Source: Zygnema cylindricum
Lineage: Eukaryota; Streptophyta; Zygnematophyceae; Zygnematales; Zygnemataceae
NCBI GenBank assembly: GCA_037447655.1
Contig: JBBHKE010000660.1
Span: 145,067 to 209,066, forward strand
Length of the DNA stretch: 64,000 bases
Direction of reading: 5' to 3'
In this document: positions 12,961-24,900 of the stretch, piece after piece
How positions within the stretch are numbered: position 1 is the stretch's first letter
Layout of the letters: every line of letters begins with the position of its first letter
Program-made: the position numbers and the translations under genes
Notes under the pieces: model-generated
The model's database searches: none
Told to the model about the DNA's origin: nothing
What the model saw: only the letters and a program-made list of their open reading frames with translations

Positions 12961-13979
12961 CTCTGCTTTTCTTTGAGAGTGGTTTTTTTCCTATGTCATT
13001 CTCGTTTTCGTTCTGTGTCATTCTCTGTTCTTCTTCTTTTTCACGTTATATTTTTCAAAACCACCTACCCAGTACTAATCTGTTTTATATTTTTTTGTTT
13101 ATGTATTATGAATTGTCATCGATGATGAGGATATATACGACGGCCTGTTGTATTGTACAACACCCCATGGAAACATGCGATGTAAGGAAGAATAAAATAC
13201 CTTGTTGAAGGTATTGGACTGTACGAAAGCGCATGGAGTATACTGTTAGGAGCTTTCCATGGATCTATATTTTTTTTTTACGAATGGGGGATAGTTAGTT
13301 AGTGTGTGTAAAATATGAGGGTTTTTAAATCCATTTTTAGAAAAGTTCCTAGTTACAAGCAGAAAAGTTAATACTTCATGACTATTTAGAGCTTTGTTAG
13401 TACTGCAGATTAATAGGCCTTAGGTGTTTATTTGTTGTAGTTCAATGTTGTAAACAGAGTTTACCATGAAATATAAAATTGATGTAGTACTTTTCCCATT
13501 GTTTCAAATGAATGCACGTATTTGTGTCAATTTTTGGTGTATTTTCTATTCAATGTGTGTTTTGTACTTGCTTTGATGTTGTTTCGTTTATATTTCCGCA
13601 TTTAAATATATTTTATATACTTTGCATATTTCCGTTGTGGACATCTGTATATGCTCGAAATATGATTTTTATTTGTGTTTTTTACTTCAGACCGCATATT
13701 TTCCTTCATCTTTGATTTTCCTGTATGAAATATTTTGGTTTGATTTTCACTACTTTATTAATGGTTTTTGTCTAGTGAAAATGAGATTCTCGACCTAGGA
13801 TTAAGGATTTTATTTGATCACAATATAATAATATCCATGTAAATTAAAAACTCAAAACTGTCTGAATCAGCGACGAAACAACCTCGGAGCTGAAAGGTTT
13901 CCACCAATGCTCTCATGATTGAATTCAGCGATGACTGACTCTGCTTTGTCGGAGATGGTGAGAACGTTGTCTTGTCGTT

Positions 13980-14425
13980 GATATCCTTTCTAGCGACAAA
14001 ACATACTTTATTTTCTCAACTATGATAACGATGTTGTGTCGTCGCTAAATTCCATTTAGCGACGACATAGCCTCTGCATTGTCAGCTATGATTATAATGT
14101 TTTTATGCCGCTAAATTAATGTCTGTCGCTGAAATTCCTTCTAGCGACAAAACATACTTTATTTTATCAACTATGATAACGATGTTGTGTCGTCGCTAAA
14201 TTCCATTTAGCGACGACATAGCCTCTGCATTGTCAGCTATGATTATAATGTTTTTATGCCGCTAAATTACTGTCTGTCGCTGAAATTCCTTCTAGCAACA
14301 AAACATATTTTTTTAGGGTAATATATGATAACGATGTTGTGTCGTCGCTAAATTCCATTTGGTTACGACATAGCCTCTGCTTTGTCAGCTATGATTATAA
14401 TGTTTTATCGCCGCTAAATTACAGT
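13980..14425. repeat. Three-copy tandem array, about 150-bp unit, with TCGTCGCTAAA hairpins
   Basis: Units begin near 13981, 14133 and 14283 with CTTCTAGCGACAAAACATA and contain the palindromic pair TCGTCGCTAAATTCC / ATTTAGCGACGACA. The array sits downstream of the transposase stop, inside element 1. Arrays of the same GCGACGA words occur at 18.8-19.1 kb and in element 2. In DNA transposons such subterminal arrays are often transposase-binding sites; here that is inference. Confidence 0.8.
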
Positions 14426-14915
14426 CATGCGACGACAAATTTTCGTTGCTGCAAGAGCAACCATTATTCAGTTCGATGAATATAGTGTTTATGAAAATAA
14501 GCAATGAAAATTTTTATAGAAGAATGATCAACAAACGACGAAACATGGTCGTCGCTGATACGAGTATGTTGTAAATTGCGACAAAATATAAAATTCCATA
14601 ATAAAAGCACACTGGAATGTTCAACACCACAATAACAACAGCTAAAGGTAAATACATGATAATTTTGTAACATATATCAAAATTCACGACACACAAGGTT
14701 TTTTTACTTCATAAAAAACAAAATCATATATTTCCATATAAAAGACCATACACACATACGAAATCTGCTCTATCCTAAGAAGTCAAATAATACTAGACTC
14801 TTTGAACTGTCTACATTCATCTGGCACCAGTTTAACTACTATTCCTTCACTATAATTAAACTATCAACCCAAAACTAATACATATTAAAAAATAAAACGG
14901 AATCAAGTATTATGT

Positions 14916-17900
14916 TTAAAACTCGTTGCCACTCATCCCTCCCTCATTGAAACTGTTGTCTTGTTGACTGTCGGCATCTTCAATATTTTGGAGGAATTCC
15001 CTTGCCCTCGGGCATGGAGGTTCCACAGCTTCGCCTTCGAAGTGGTTGCGATATTTGCTGATTATGCCTTGCAGTTGTTGTGTGAGCATGTCTTCTTCCC
15101 ACTTTCCGTCGCGTAGAGACAAGCCACATTGAATCATGGCTTTTCTCGCATAACTAATTCCATTTTTGTCTCTCATCGCATTGACCTCTCGGATGGAGTC
15201 CCTCGCCAACTTTAAAAAAAACGCTTTACCGGGTCCAACCAATTTACCGGACCATCCACGGCTAGAAGGTTTAGCCCATTGACCGTTCTCAATTCCTTTC
15301 GCCTTCCAACTATCCCAAATGCGACTCCATACGTCCTTGATTTTGGAAATCACGAACGAGTCGGCCGGTTGAACAAGATGTGTTGCATTAGGTGGAAAAT
15401 AGTGTAACACGGTGTTCTTGGCCTCTAGAACTCGCTCCAACTCGTCGGACGTGTTGTGACCCCCGCAGTTGTCCAAAAATATAATTTTTTGACGTCCTTC
15501 TCGATCCCCTTGGTAAGACCTTGCCTCTTCGACCCATTGTGGGAACACCGTTTTATCATTCCACCCCTTCGGACCGGTCCGGTAACAAACGCCTGCAAAT
15601 ATATACAATACACAAACAAAGGGAAAAAAATTATCATATTGAAATGCTTGCTTACATATGCATTACAGGGAAAGTAAGCTACGCATTCCATTGAAAGCTT
15701 AAAAATGTGAGTCATTACTTTAGATAAGAGAAATCAGAGTGTTCAAGAAAAAATAAACCCATGTTTTGTAGTAGGAGAAGGGGAGAGGAGGTATGCGAGA
15801 ACTAGGTAAAGAGACATACAAAAAAAGATTAAACACAAAAACATGGTTAGAGATAAATGGATAAATCTCCGTTAAATCTAAGAAGACATAATACATATAA
15901 CGAAAACATTAGACGAGGGTGAAAAAACACACCGGGTACGTTGTCCGGTAAACCTTGTATCGGGTAACTTCTTGCTCGATTTGCAAAAATTATCATTGGG
16001 TTCTCGATACGAGCGTTCATCCCTCCACTTAGTCGCACCATGAGAGTCATGGACTCGCCTCCTCCGGCAACATCAGCGTATTTCACCACTTCGTCCCCTC
16101 TAAACCCCAAAGTTTTTCCATTATCGGTGTTGACTATCATGTGTGTTTCATCCATGTTTTCCATCAGGTCTTCGTTAAAAAGTCCTGTTTTATATTTGCC
16201 GCCAAGCCAAAACAAAAGTAGTTATTTTGGGTTTACGCCGTCAAGTATGGAATACAACGATAACAATACAAAAAAATAAACAAACGTCATTAAACTATAT
16301 TTCGTAATGAAACTCACCGGATTCAAACCCCCGCTTTAGAACGCCCATATGGAACGATACGGTACGCTCAATGTATTCCTCTTTCTCGGGACTACATTGT
16401 AGTTTCCCCTTTTGTGCACGCACCACGATGTTGTGCTTCTCTTGACACCTCTGCACCCACCTTTTATTTATGATTGGATGTATTTCCGACCCGTCCTTGT
16501 TGAACCATTCCGGGCCATACTCTTTCCTCCTCTCTCTTATTATGTCCCTAGCGATGTCCCCGAGAATTGTGGTGGACATCTTCATACCCGCTTTCTTAAA
16601 ACGTTCGAAATCCGAAAGTAACTCCTCGTGTATAACCGTGACCCAAGCGGCTTCCTTCCTTCCTCGTCCCGGCAAAGCCTTGGTAACTGCCACCGATCTC
16701 GTCCCAAAACTAGAAGTAGAAAACGTACGGGTTGTCTCTCGTATTCCGTCAAGCGTGGACCTCCTCTCTACCCACCATCGCTTCGCCTTTTGGTACCCTG
16801 TAAAAAATAAATAATGTCAAAAGTATTAGTCCGATTCCTGAATGGAAAGTCGTTTAAAAAAATGGAACTAATCAAAAAGGAAACAACAATTTTCAGCGAC
16901 AAAAATTTGCTGTCGCAGATTCAGCGACGAAAGAAACTCGTCGCTATATCTGCAAAATTACATTTTTAATTAACAACATCGTTGATACGTCCTGGGCTGC
17001 CAATGAGAATTCCTCAATTCGCCGACGAACCAGCGACGACCTTATGTCGTCGTTAAGCCGAGAAAGATGAATAGCAATTACAATGGCTATATCAGAAAAA
17101 CCAAAAGTACAACTAAAAGTCGAATTTAAATTCATTTTGTGAAAAAAAGGAAGAGAAATATGAAATTCACCCTTGCATGAAAAAAAAAAAAAAAAAACAA
17201 AAAAAACATTATGGCACCCAATAAAGGCTGAGAGATAAATCGGGGTACCTCTCCTTCGAATGAAATACACGAAATTGACCTTCGTCATCTCCCATCAACG
17301 TCGCCTAATGGCAGCAAGCTCTCGAGTTAAATTATTAATTAAGCGACGAACCGTTATCATCGCTATTTCTTGCGCCTCCAAACGACGATGGAGATTTTGA
17401 ACTTCATTCCTCAATCGGTCTACTTCCGGTGGTGGAGGGGGCTCATCAACATGTGGGACCCTCGGAATTTCCCAAAGATACGTACGCCTCACTTGCACAT
17501 TTCGGAACGTTGTAAGACCGTACTTCGAGCATCTAAAAATTCGTTTAGCTCCGGAGTACGAATTGCACGACGTAGAATGGTAAATAACCGTGGGTCCCAA
17601 GGGTGATAATGTCGGATTAATTCCGGGACATCTATCTCAAATCCATTTGGTCGGCGTACAATCCATGTGAAACGTTCGTCATTAGGCTGAAAATGCCTAA
17701 TGTATGGGAAATTTGACGCATGGTTGTATGATGCGATGTACAACCATGTTGGGTGGGCAGGGACATCCGGATGGATGTCGAGAATTTCCGGGACGGGGTT
17801 CAACCACCGGTCAATAGGCCTCGCCTCTCCAAAACGCCAATAGTCCGGCCAATCCTCGACCGGGATGTAATGGGCAGCTGTCGGTCGGAAGCCATCCATG

Positions 17901-19781
17901 GCCTCATCTCCGACTGGAGGCGGAAAAAACCAATCAGGTTCTTCCTCCCGAATTACCACATCACGCTCTGCCGGAATTTGTGGTCCTTGTACCGCCACGA
18001 GAGCTCTATCACGATTCGGTGATGGTGGAAAAACAACAATCTCGTCGTCGTCTCCATATTCTTCTTCCATGCGTCTTTCCGAGCTCTCCGAAGATTGTTG
18101 ATCTGAGGTTGAGGGATCGTCGTCGTATCTTGCGACCGGAATGTCTGAAGATTCGGTTTCTTCCGGTTCTTCCTCCTCTTCCGTAGGCTCTTCCCCCTCC
18201 TCGATTGGCTCGTCCGACGCAGTACCTGAGGGTTCATACTCCGCGTCTACCTCCTTACCCTCTTCTACTTCGCGGACACCTTCTTCGTCCGCTATAATCC
18301 CTTCATTTAGTAATTCCCCTTCCGGCACACTTCCCCTTACTACCCTCTCTGTGCCCGTCCCTTCCCTCCCCACGGCCTCAGTTTCCCCCATATCATCTAT
18401 GTCAACACTCGATTCTTCCCCCTCCCTCAAAACCAGCTGAATTCCAACCCTTTCCCTACCGCCCTCTTCTGGTTCCACCCTATTCCCTAACACTCCTTCG
18501 GTTGCCCCCCTTTCCCTCTCTAAGTTATCCCCTCCACGTATGTCACCCCCCATCGCGGTTGCCGTTGGTAGTGGACGAACTCGCCTCGGAATGGCAGAGC
18601 GCGCTCGTTTGAATGGTCGTTGGCCGCCCTCCATTTAAAAACAAAACTATTGTTTAAGCGGAAAAAATGAAAAAAAAACAATTGTGGGAGTGAAACACAA
18701 CCTAAAAGACGCTCTTTTATTCAGACCTTAACCCAGACAGTCCAACTGTAAAAATAGTCCAATATTCACAGTTAGGAAATTGAACCGTTGGACCTGCGAA
18801 TTATAAACCGACGAACGAGCGACGACATAATGTCGTCGCGCGTTCGACTCTATTCGAATTTCCCTATATTAGTTCGACGAAACAACGTCGTCGTCCGCGA
18901 ATTTCGTTCGAGAATACCAACGTTGGATAATTTGAACTAATGTCGTCGCTGGTTTGGTCTCAGCGACGAACCACTGTCGTCCGTCATTTGCACTTTCGAC
19001 CTAACGAGGTATCCTCATCCATTAAATTATGTTTGTCGAATCCATCATTGAAGTGCCGACATGGTGTCGTCGCGTTCACCGCGACAAAGACACGTCATCG
19101 CTAGTACGCTGTCGCCATAAAGATCGCAAGACACTCGGAAAATAATACTAAAAAAAACAAAACAAAACAATGTAGTCGACAACATAGAAAAACTCGCACT
19201 AATGGAGGGATAGTGAGTAGTCAGTATGGAGTTTGAGAGAGAAAGGCGACGTTCAAAAATATTACTGTACAAATAAATTCAAAGTACAACAAATTTAAAA
19301 TATAACAACGCATTGTGAATGACAATAATAACATAAAAGGACGGAGGAAACGAAATCATTTAATAAATGGGAGAACGTTTGCTTGAAATGTCTTACTTGT
19401 ACCGTACACTCCGGTAAAATGCTCAGGAAACTTTCTTATGGTCCTTGGAATGAGTTCAGCTGAGCCGTTATTTTCACAGTCCCTCAGCATCCAGTGTATT
19501 ACTCGCATCCGAGTTGCCTTGGTGGACACGTGTTGAACTTTACGGTGGGAGACACGTCCTCTGGTATTGGCCGTAGACGGAAAGAAACCTTCCACAATGG
19601 CCGCCGGGTCTACCGACGTTTCGATTTCCGCCTCACTCTCATCCTCGTTCGGAAATGCGTTTTCCTCGTCGTTCCTCTCAGTTTCCTCATCGTTTTCAAC
19701 CTGAGCGTTATGGGGATTGTTGTTGTTATTGCTCGGGTTGGCGCCCCAAATTCTATTTAGGGTCCACATACTCTCAAACAC
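14916..19781 (-). CDS. Pogo-type transposase (CENP-B HTH + DDE_1), 4 exons, 597 aa
   Basis: Exons: 19781-19397, 16797-16318, 16184-15933 and 15592-14916, with TAA stop. All introns are GT-AG with matching phases; the spliced length is 1794 nt with no internal stop. N-terminal acidic stretch, then a psq-like HTH split by intron 1 (HWMLRDCENNG, KFPEHFTGVYGT, YQKAKRWWVERR). A CENP-B-type HTH follows (INKRWVQRCQEKHNIVVRAQ). The catalytic core has first Asp in ENMDETH, second in IFLDNCGGHN and third in LVQPADSFVISKIK, with 36 residues between the last two, as expected for pogo DD(~30-36)D enzymes. It would excise and integrate elements at TA. The first intron (2.6 kb) holds another gene on the same strand. 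The related copy in element 2 confirms both the donor after ...ACAA and the acceptor before TACCAA. The enzyme appears intact, so it is a plausible source of activity for the MITEs around it. Confidence 0.88.
17295..18634 (-). pseudogene. Second gene of the pogo element (unknown function), one frameshift
   Basis: Encodes about 446 residues. A basic N-terminus (KRARSAIPRRVRP) is followed by a very acidic Glu/Asp/Ser-rich middle, a conserved core (HPTWLYIASYNHAS, IRHYHPWDPRLFTILRR) and a C-terminal coiled coil (VDRLRNEVQNLHRRLEAQ). Comparison with the homologue in element 2 (LRHHHPWDPRLYNILK, ARTTILQKCRNV) shows a one-base loss near 17508. The long frame therefore ends early at 17489 and the tail continues in another frame. 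I do not recognise the family. It lies wholly inside transposase intron 1 on the same strand, in both large copies, which suggests it is a real element gene. A role as accessory DNA-binding or dimerisation protein is a guess from composition only. Confidence 0.7.
18800..19115. repeat. Cluster of GTCGTCGC / GCGACGAC inverted words
   Basis: At least six pairs such as GCGACGACATAATGTCGTCG occur between the second gene and transposase exon 1. The same words recur at 13.9-14.4, 16.9-17.05, 25.6-26.1, 27.8, 35.3 and 45.9-46.2 kb, always inside pogo-family DNA. They look like a family-specific binding or structural motif. Confidence 0.75.
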
Positions 19782-19893
19782 TTAATATCACCTAACAAAT
19801 AAGAAGTAGGGGCAGCCGAAAAGGTAGGAAACGGCAACCCAAGCAAACGAGGAAGAACGAGCGATAGTAATGTTGCCATTATCACAAATACAT

Positions 19894-19902
19894 TTATATA
19901 AT
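19894..19902 (-). promoter_or_regulatory. Candidate TATA box of pogo transposase
   Basis: ATTATATAA on the minus strand, about 115 bp upstream of the transposase ATG at 19781. Element 2 has TATATATA in the equivalent place, upstream of its exon 1. Confidence 0.5.
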
Positions 19903-21204
19903 ACACGAAATGCAAATGAAAATGATTTTGCGCGGTAATAATGGAGGGATTTGCCATTTTACAAATTTCGTTTAAAATTCAAATTTTGAATTTTAGCACG
20001 GCTTTCAATTTAAAAATATTTCAAAACGCGGGAATAGAAGCGGGATCCCGTAAAAATTTGCTTCAAAAATGCCAAAATATTTCAAAACAAACGTCGTCGG
20101 TGTAATGTTTAGAGCGCCATGGAAACACCTCCTGCTTACATGTTGTACGGCAAAAATGTGATTGGATCAAAAGCGGCGTCGTTACCCCGGCAATCGGTTG
20201 TTCTAACGTCATCTATGAAACGCGACGAACTTTGGGAATGCGTGGATGATAAACATGCCACGTGTTTTCGGCAACAGCCAATGATAATCTTACGACGGCG
20301 CATGATCAGCTTTCGTCGCTGGATTACCGCCAATTAGAGTTAACATGTATCCTAATATGTGTTTTTTGGTCGTTTTACGCTCAATTAGAATTAAGAGTGA
20401 TACTAATAAAAGGTTGGTTTGCGTTTGTTCTAAGTTACGCATCATTATTAGTCTTAAGACCCAATATTACAATGCATTGATTCTAATAGAGCAACCCACC
20501 GGGCACCTTATTAAGATCAAGGGTCCTCATTTAACGTCACACAACATTTGTTCTCTCCGCGAACGACAAGGAAATGAAAATCGATCACTGAGTTCAATGT
20601 ACGTTATGTGGAACGAAACGTGCTCCTATAATACCTCCCGTTATAGTTTCGTTCATCGTACAATACAAATTTAACTGAATGAACATATTGAAATTGTACG
20701 GTTTCATAGCGTTGTAACGTAACTGCGTTTTACAGCCCGATGCATAGAGTCGACTATACGACGTGACAATGAACGTTTCACATTTGTTGTAGTCGCACTT
20801 ATTTTAGTGTAATCATATTCACCGCGTGCGAAACAAATGCGTATTACAGTCACGAATGAACTTAAGTGAAAGTACACATACACGTACATTTTGATAATTT
20901 ATACTCGTACCTATTTTAGTGTATAATTATGCACGGTGTAATGATTGTATATTCACAACCCAAAATAGAATTATGGATTTTTAAACGGGACAGACGCCAC
21001 GTCGTACGGATTGTCAGATTTTGTACTTCCACCTTATTTACCGTATATGCTACGACGGCGGATCATGTATACCCAAATCAGCGTTATGGAGAAATTACAA
21101 TTAAACATTTTTTTGAAAATGGTATTGATACACAAATTAGAGTACATGACACTAATTCATTATATACACTAATAATTTCTATACGCTAATAACGATTCAC
21201 GGTG

Positions 21205-22018
21205 TACTGTACCTTAACTGTACCATTCAACAGAATTTTGTAACTTTCTCGTGTGGTACACCGCGTCGAAGACGGAAAGACGTTAAAGGTACAGTAACTT
21301 ACGGAATCGGTGGTCGTGGCCAGCAATTAGTAATGCGTCTCGTCCAACGGCTTGGATCCCATCGTGCAGAATGGCGCTAGCAACTACAGTACAGTTTCTG
21401 TACGGTACCGACAATTTTGAAATAGAGGCGTACCGGAAGAGCTGTTAGTTTGCAACTTGCATCGCGTCGGTGATACGAGATTTGTGCTTTACGGGCCAAG
21501 ACTGCTACACGGGCGTACCGCAAAGGTACAGTACTGTACAGAAGCGAGTACGGAATAGGTTCCCGAACCGGAACACATACGGGACACGCCGGCACGACCG
21601 TGAGTGGTGCTCAGACCGGTTCGGTTCGGCTCCATTTGGTCCGAACGAAGCTGAAAGGTACAAAAGTTACTGTACTGTAGCTTTAGAACAAACCAACTGG
21701 GACCGAAACGCTCAAAAACAGTTAAAAGCTAAAAAGTAAAAACCATGTAAAACTCTATAACGACCTAAAAGTTTTGTACTAACGTCAAATTTAGCGAAGC
21801 GCTCGGCTGGTGTAGCTCGGTTCGGTTGCGGTGTGGGGCCAAGCTAACGGTTCGGTCAAACACCGAACTTGATATTTGTAAAACCAAACCAAACCCTTTA
21901 GCTGTGCCGAACCAGCCAAATCGAACCGTTAAACCTGTCCAAATTCCCAATAATAAAGTCCTGCAATGACGTGTCGTCGTATTCAACGTTCTTTTTCTAT
22001 TAATACTGTACAATGGTA
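21205..22018. other. Spacer between pogo copies, no gene
   Basis: Rich in GTACTGTAC and GGTTCGGTTCGG-type words, with no coding region. It may hold further MITE debris, but I find no matched ends or target duplication. Confidence 0.5.
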
Positions 22019-22565
22019 CACCGCGAATCGTTATTACTTATTAGTGTCAAATTCTAAATAGTGTTGAATAAAATTTACCGTCCTTGATGCTAATTAAGAA
22101 TTTGATTTTTTTCAAAAAAAAGGTGTATTCTAATTTCGGCGTTAATGCTAATTTGGGAACAACAAAAATGGAATATTCGTCGTACGATTATATACATTAG
22201 TATATGTATCCGTACAAAATAGAAGAAATCGTACGCCATCGCAAAATTTAAATATCCGTACATGCCATACTAATTTACGTGTCAGACTAATCTCGTCTTG
22301 TTGAGCGCACGTTCCTATGCGTGCGCATCTGATTTAATACATTTTTTGTAAATTTTCACTTAAAAAGGTACATTAATGTACAGTCTGACATTGACCGTAC
22401 ACCACATTCTTTATATTTTATTGTATTTTCGGGCTTTACGCTATTTTGAAAGGTACCTTATTTAACGTCAAGGAAAAAATAAAATCATGTATCCTATTTG
22501 AAAAATAAAATAAAAAATTTAAGAACCCAAATTAGAGTTATTGACACTAATAACGATTCGCAATG
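22019..22565. mobile_element. Pogo-family MITE A (547 bp)
   Basis: Flanked by TA (22017-22018 and 22566-22567). The left end CACCGCGAATCGTTATTA and the following roughly 180 bp match the right end of element 2 read inward from 47886. The right end, read inward from 22565, matches the left end of element 2 (22867 on; shared words CTAATTTGGGTTCTTAAA, TTTTCCTTGAC, GTGGTGTACGG). It is therefore an internal-deletion derivative of the large element. Confidence 0.88.
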
Positions 22566-23929
22566 TAAAATCCTTAAAAGTTTGTAGTCTATTAAACGGT
22601 GTATCCGTATATTCGTCAAGTTAATCGAATCAGGTTTGGAATGACCAAACCGAACCAATTTGTTTTCCGAATTGATCAAACTGAACCACGCTGGTTTAAA
22701 CCATCAACGAACTCACGAGACCTAACTAGGAAGAAACCGATTTGGAGAGTTTCACAACTCCACTATCCCATCGGTAAATACTAGGCCAGATAAATTAAAA
22801 AGCACGATGGTAAACTATCTGAGTCCGGGGTACAAAAAGGGTGGCATGGCCAAAACCGAAAAACTACACCGCGCATCGTTATAAGTGTTAACGACACTAA
22901 TTTGGGTTCTTAAAATCAATTTTTTTTCCAAAAATAGTATACGTGATTTTAATTTTTCCTTGACTTTAATTGAGGTTCCGTACAAAATAGCGTCAAGACC
23001 GAAAGTACAGCAATATATAATTAGTGTGGTGTACGGATGATGTCAGACCGTACAAATTTGTAACTTTTTACTTGAAAATATTAAAAATTGATTATAAATT
23101 ATACACGCATGCATATGAACGTGCGCTAAAAAAATGAGTTCACTCTCGTCGCCAAAAACCTCGTTCGCACACGATCTCCTGTAATCGCCTGTTTTGCAGT
23201 GTGAACGTAAAATATGTTTGCATGTGCGAAGTCATGATCTTACAGTTAAAGAAGTGAACTGTTTTTATTTTACACGTCCACATAAACCCTCTTAAAACTG
23301 TGTACTCTTGCTTCATGTGATTTTTTCCTATTCAGTTTATATAAACATTATAACATGTATTTTGTCCAATTAGCGTCAATATGTACTCCATTTTGGTGCA
23401 ACGAACAAATTTACCGTAAATATTTACTCTAATATGGTGTCTATATGTGATTTCACTCCCAATTAGAATTAATGTATACGTTAATAAGGGGTCGAAGTGA
23501 CAATGGACCACAAATTACAGTGAATGAATTAAAATAAATGGAAAAAAAATACAACATTTGGCGTTGATGATATTTGGGACGGCTTAACGCCAAATGCAAA
23601 CAATCCACAGAAAAATAGATCCCTTATTGAACGAATCTTATCCATCCATTTTTGTTTTGTTTTTTTAGGGATCTGACGTTGCGCCGTCCTTTTGGCAAAC
23701 AAACATATCTCATTGGTTTCATGAAAAACAAGCGAAAATACCGCCGCCGCCTTCATTTCGTTTCCATGGATTCGAGGTCGCATGTGGCGGCTCCTTCTCC
23801 CTCTGCATATGGCGCGTCACTCTATTTACCTCTTCATTGCCTCCGCCCCTCTTTCACGCTCCCTTTTCATCCGAACCTACCTATGCTGATCTCCCTCTTT
23901 TCTTTTTGAAAGTTTTTAAAAATGTGCTC

Positions 23930-24900
23930 TCTCTCGTTTATGCCCTCTCCCTCTACCTTTCTCTCTCCCTCTCAATCTATCTCCATTCCCTCTCCCTTTC
24001 CCTCTCCCCCCCCTCCCTCTCCCTCTCTTTTTCCCTCTCCCTTCTCTACTCTCTCACATTCCCTCTTCTTTTCCCTTTCCCTCTTTTTCATACCCTCTCG
24101 ATTTGCCGCACTATCTCCCTTCCCATATTTTTCACCCTCTCCCCACTACCTCGATATGCCGCTATCTCTCCCTCCCCCTTTCCCTCTCCCTTCCACATTT
24201 TCTCTACCTATCCCTCTCCTTTTCCCTCTCCCTCTCCTTCTCGCCCTCTTCGTCTGGCGCATTATCTCCCTCCCACTCTCCTTATCCCTCTCCCCCTCCG
24301 TCGATATGCCTCTATCTCTCCCTCTCCCTTTCCCTCTCCCTTTCCCTCTCCCTCCCCCCTCCCTCTCCCTCACTCTTCCCCTCTCCCTTCCCTACTCTCT
24401 CACATTCCCCCTCCCTTTTCCTTTCCCTTTCTTTCACACCCTCTCGATTTGCTGCACTATCTCCCTTCCCATATTTTGCACCCTCTCCCCACTCCTTCGA
24501 TATGTCGCTATCTCTCCCTCCCCCTTTCTCTCTCCCTTCCACAATCTCTCTACCTCTCCCTCTCCTTTTCCCTCTCCCTCTCTTTCTCGCCCTCTTCGTC
24601 TACCCTCTCTTTCTCGCCCTCTTCGTCTACCGCATTATCTCCCTCCCACTCTCCCTCTCCCTCTCCCCCTCCCTCTTTCTCCCTCTATCTCTCCCTCTCC
24701 CTCTCCCTCTCCTTTCCCCTCTACCTCTCCCTCTCACCCTCTCAATCTGCCGCACTCTTGTCCTTTGCCTCATACTCTCCCTCTCCCTCACCCTCCCAGG
24801 CTGCCTCCTCTCCCATTCCGTCATCCTCTCCCTTTTACTCTCCCTCCCTGTTCAAATTGTCGTACTCTCTAACCCTCGATCTCCCTCTTCCTCTCCATTT
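23930..24900. repeat. CT-rich array with 346-bp higher-order repeat
   Basis: About 1 kb of CCCTCT-type sequence. Within it a longer unit repeats: CTCTCGATTTGCCGCACTAT at about 24095 and CTCTCGATTTGCTGCACTAT at 24441, followed in both by CATATTTT, TCGATATG and CGCCCTCTTCGTCT words. Long Ser/Pro/Leu frames on the plus strand are artefacts of the composition. Confidence 0.85.

Larger units (their letters stand above)
11739..21204 (-). mobile_element. Pogo-type DNA transposon, element 1 (9466 bp), probably complete
   Basis: The left end is TA then CACCGTGAATCGTTATTAGC (11739). The right end is the inverted copy, GCTAATAACGATTCACGGTG at 21185-21204, followed by TA (21205-21206). A TA target and this structure fit the Tc1/mariner-pogo superfamily. 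Coding genes run on the minus strand: a four-exon transposase (19781-14916) and a second gene (18634-17295) inside its first intron. The roughly 200 bp next to the left end match the left end of element 2 (words AAAATAGCGTCAAG and TAGTGTGGTGTACGGA), so the two are the same family. CT-rich DNA and a 3-copy tandem array lie between the left end and the transposase. Ends were found by eye, so a few bases of uncertainty remain. Confidence 0.85.

Noticed and set aside
21600-21960. Another hAT element suggested by GGTTCGGTTCGG-type words
   Set aside because: I could not find matching terminal repeats or an 8-bp duplication.
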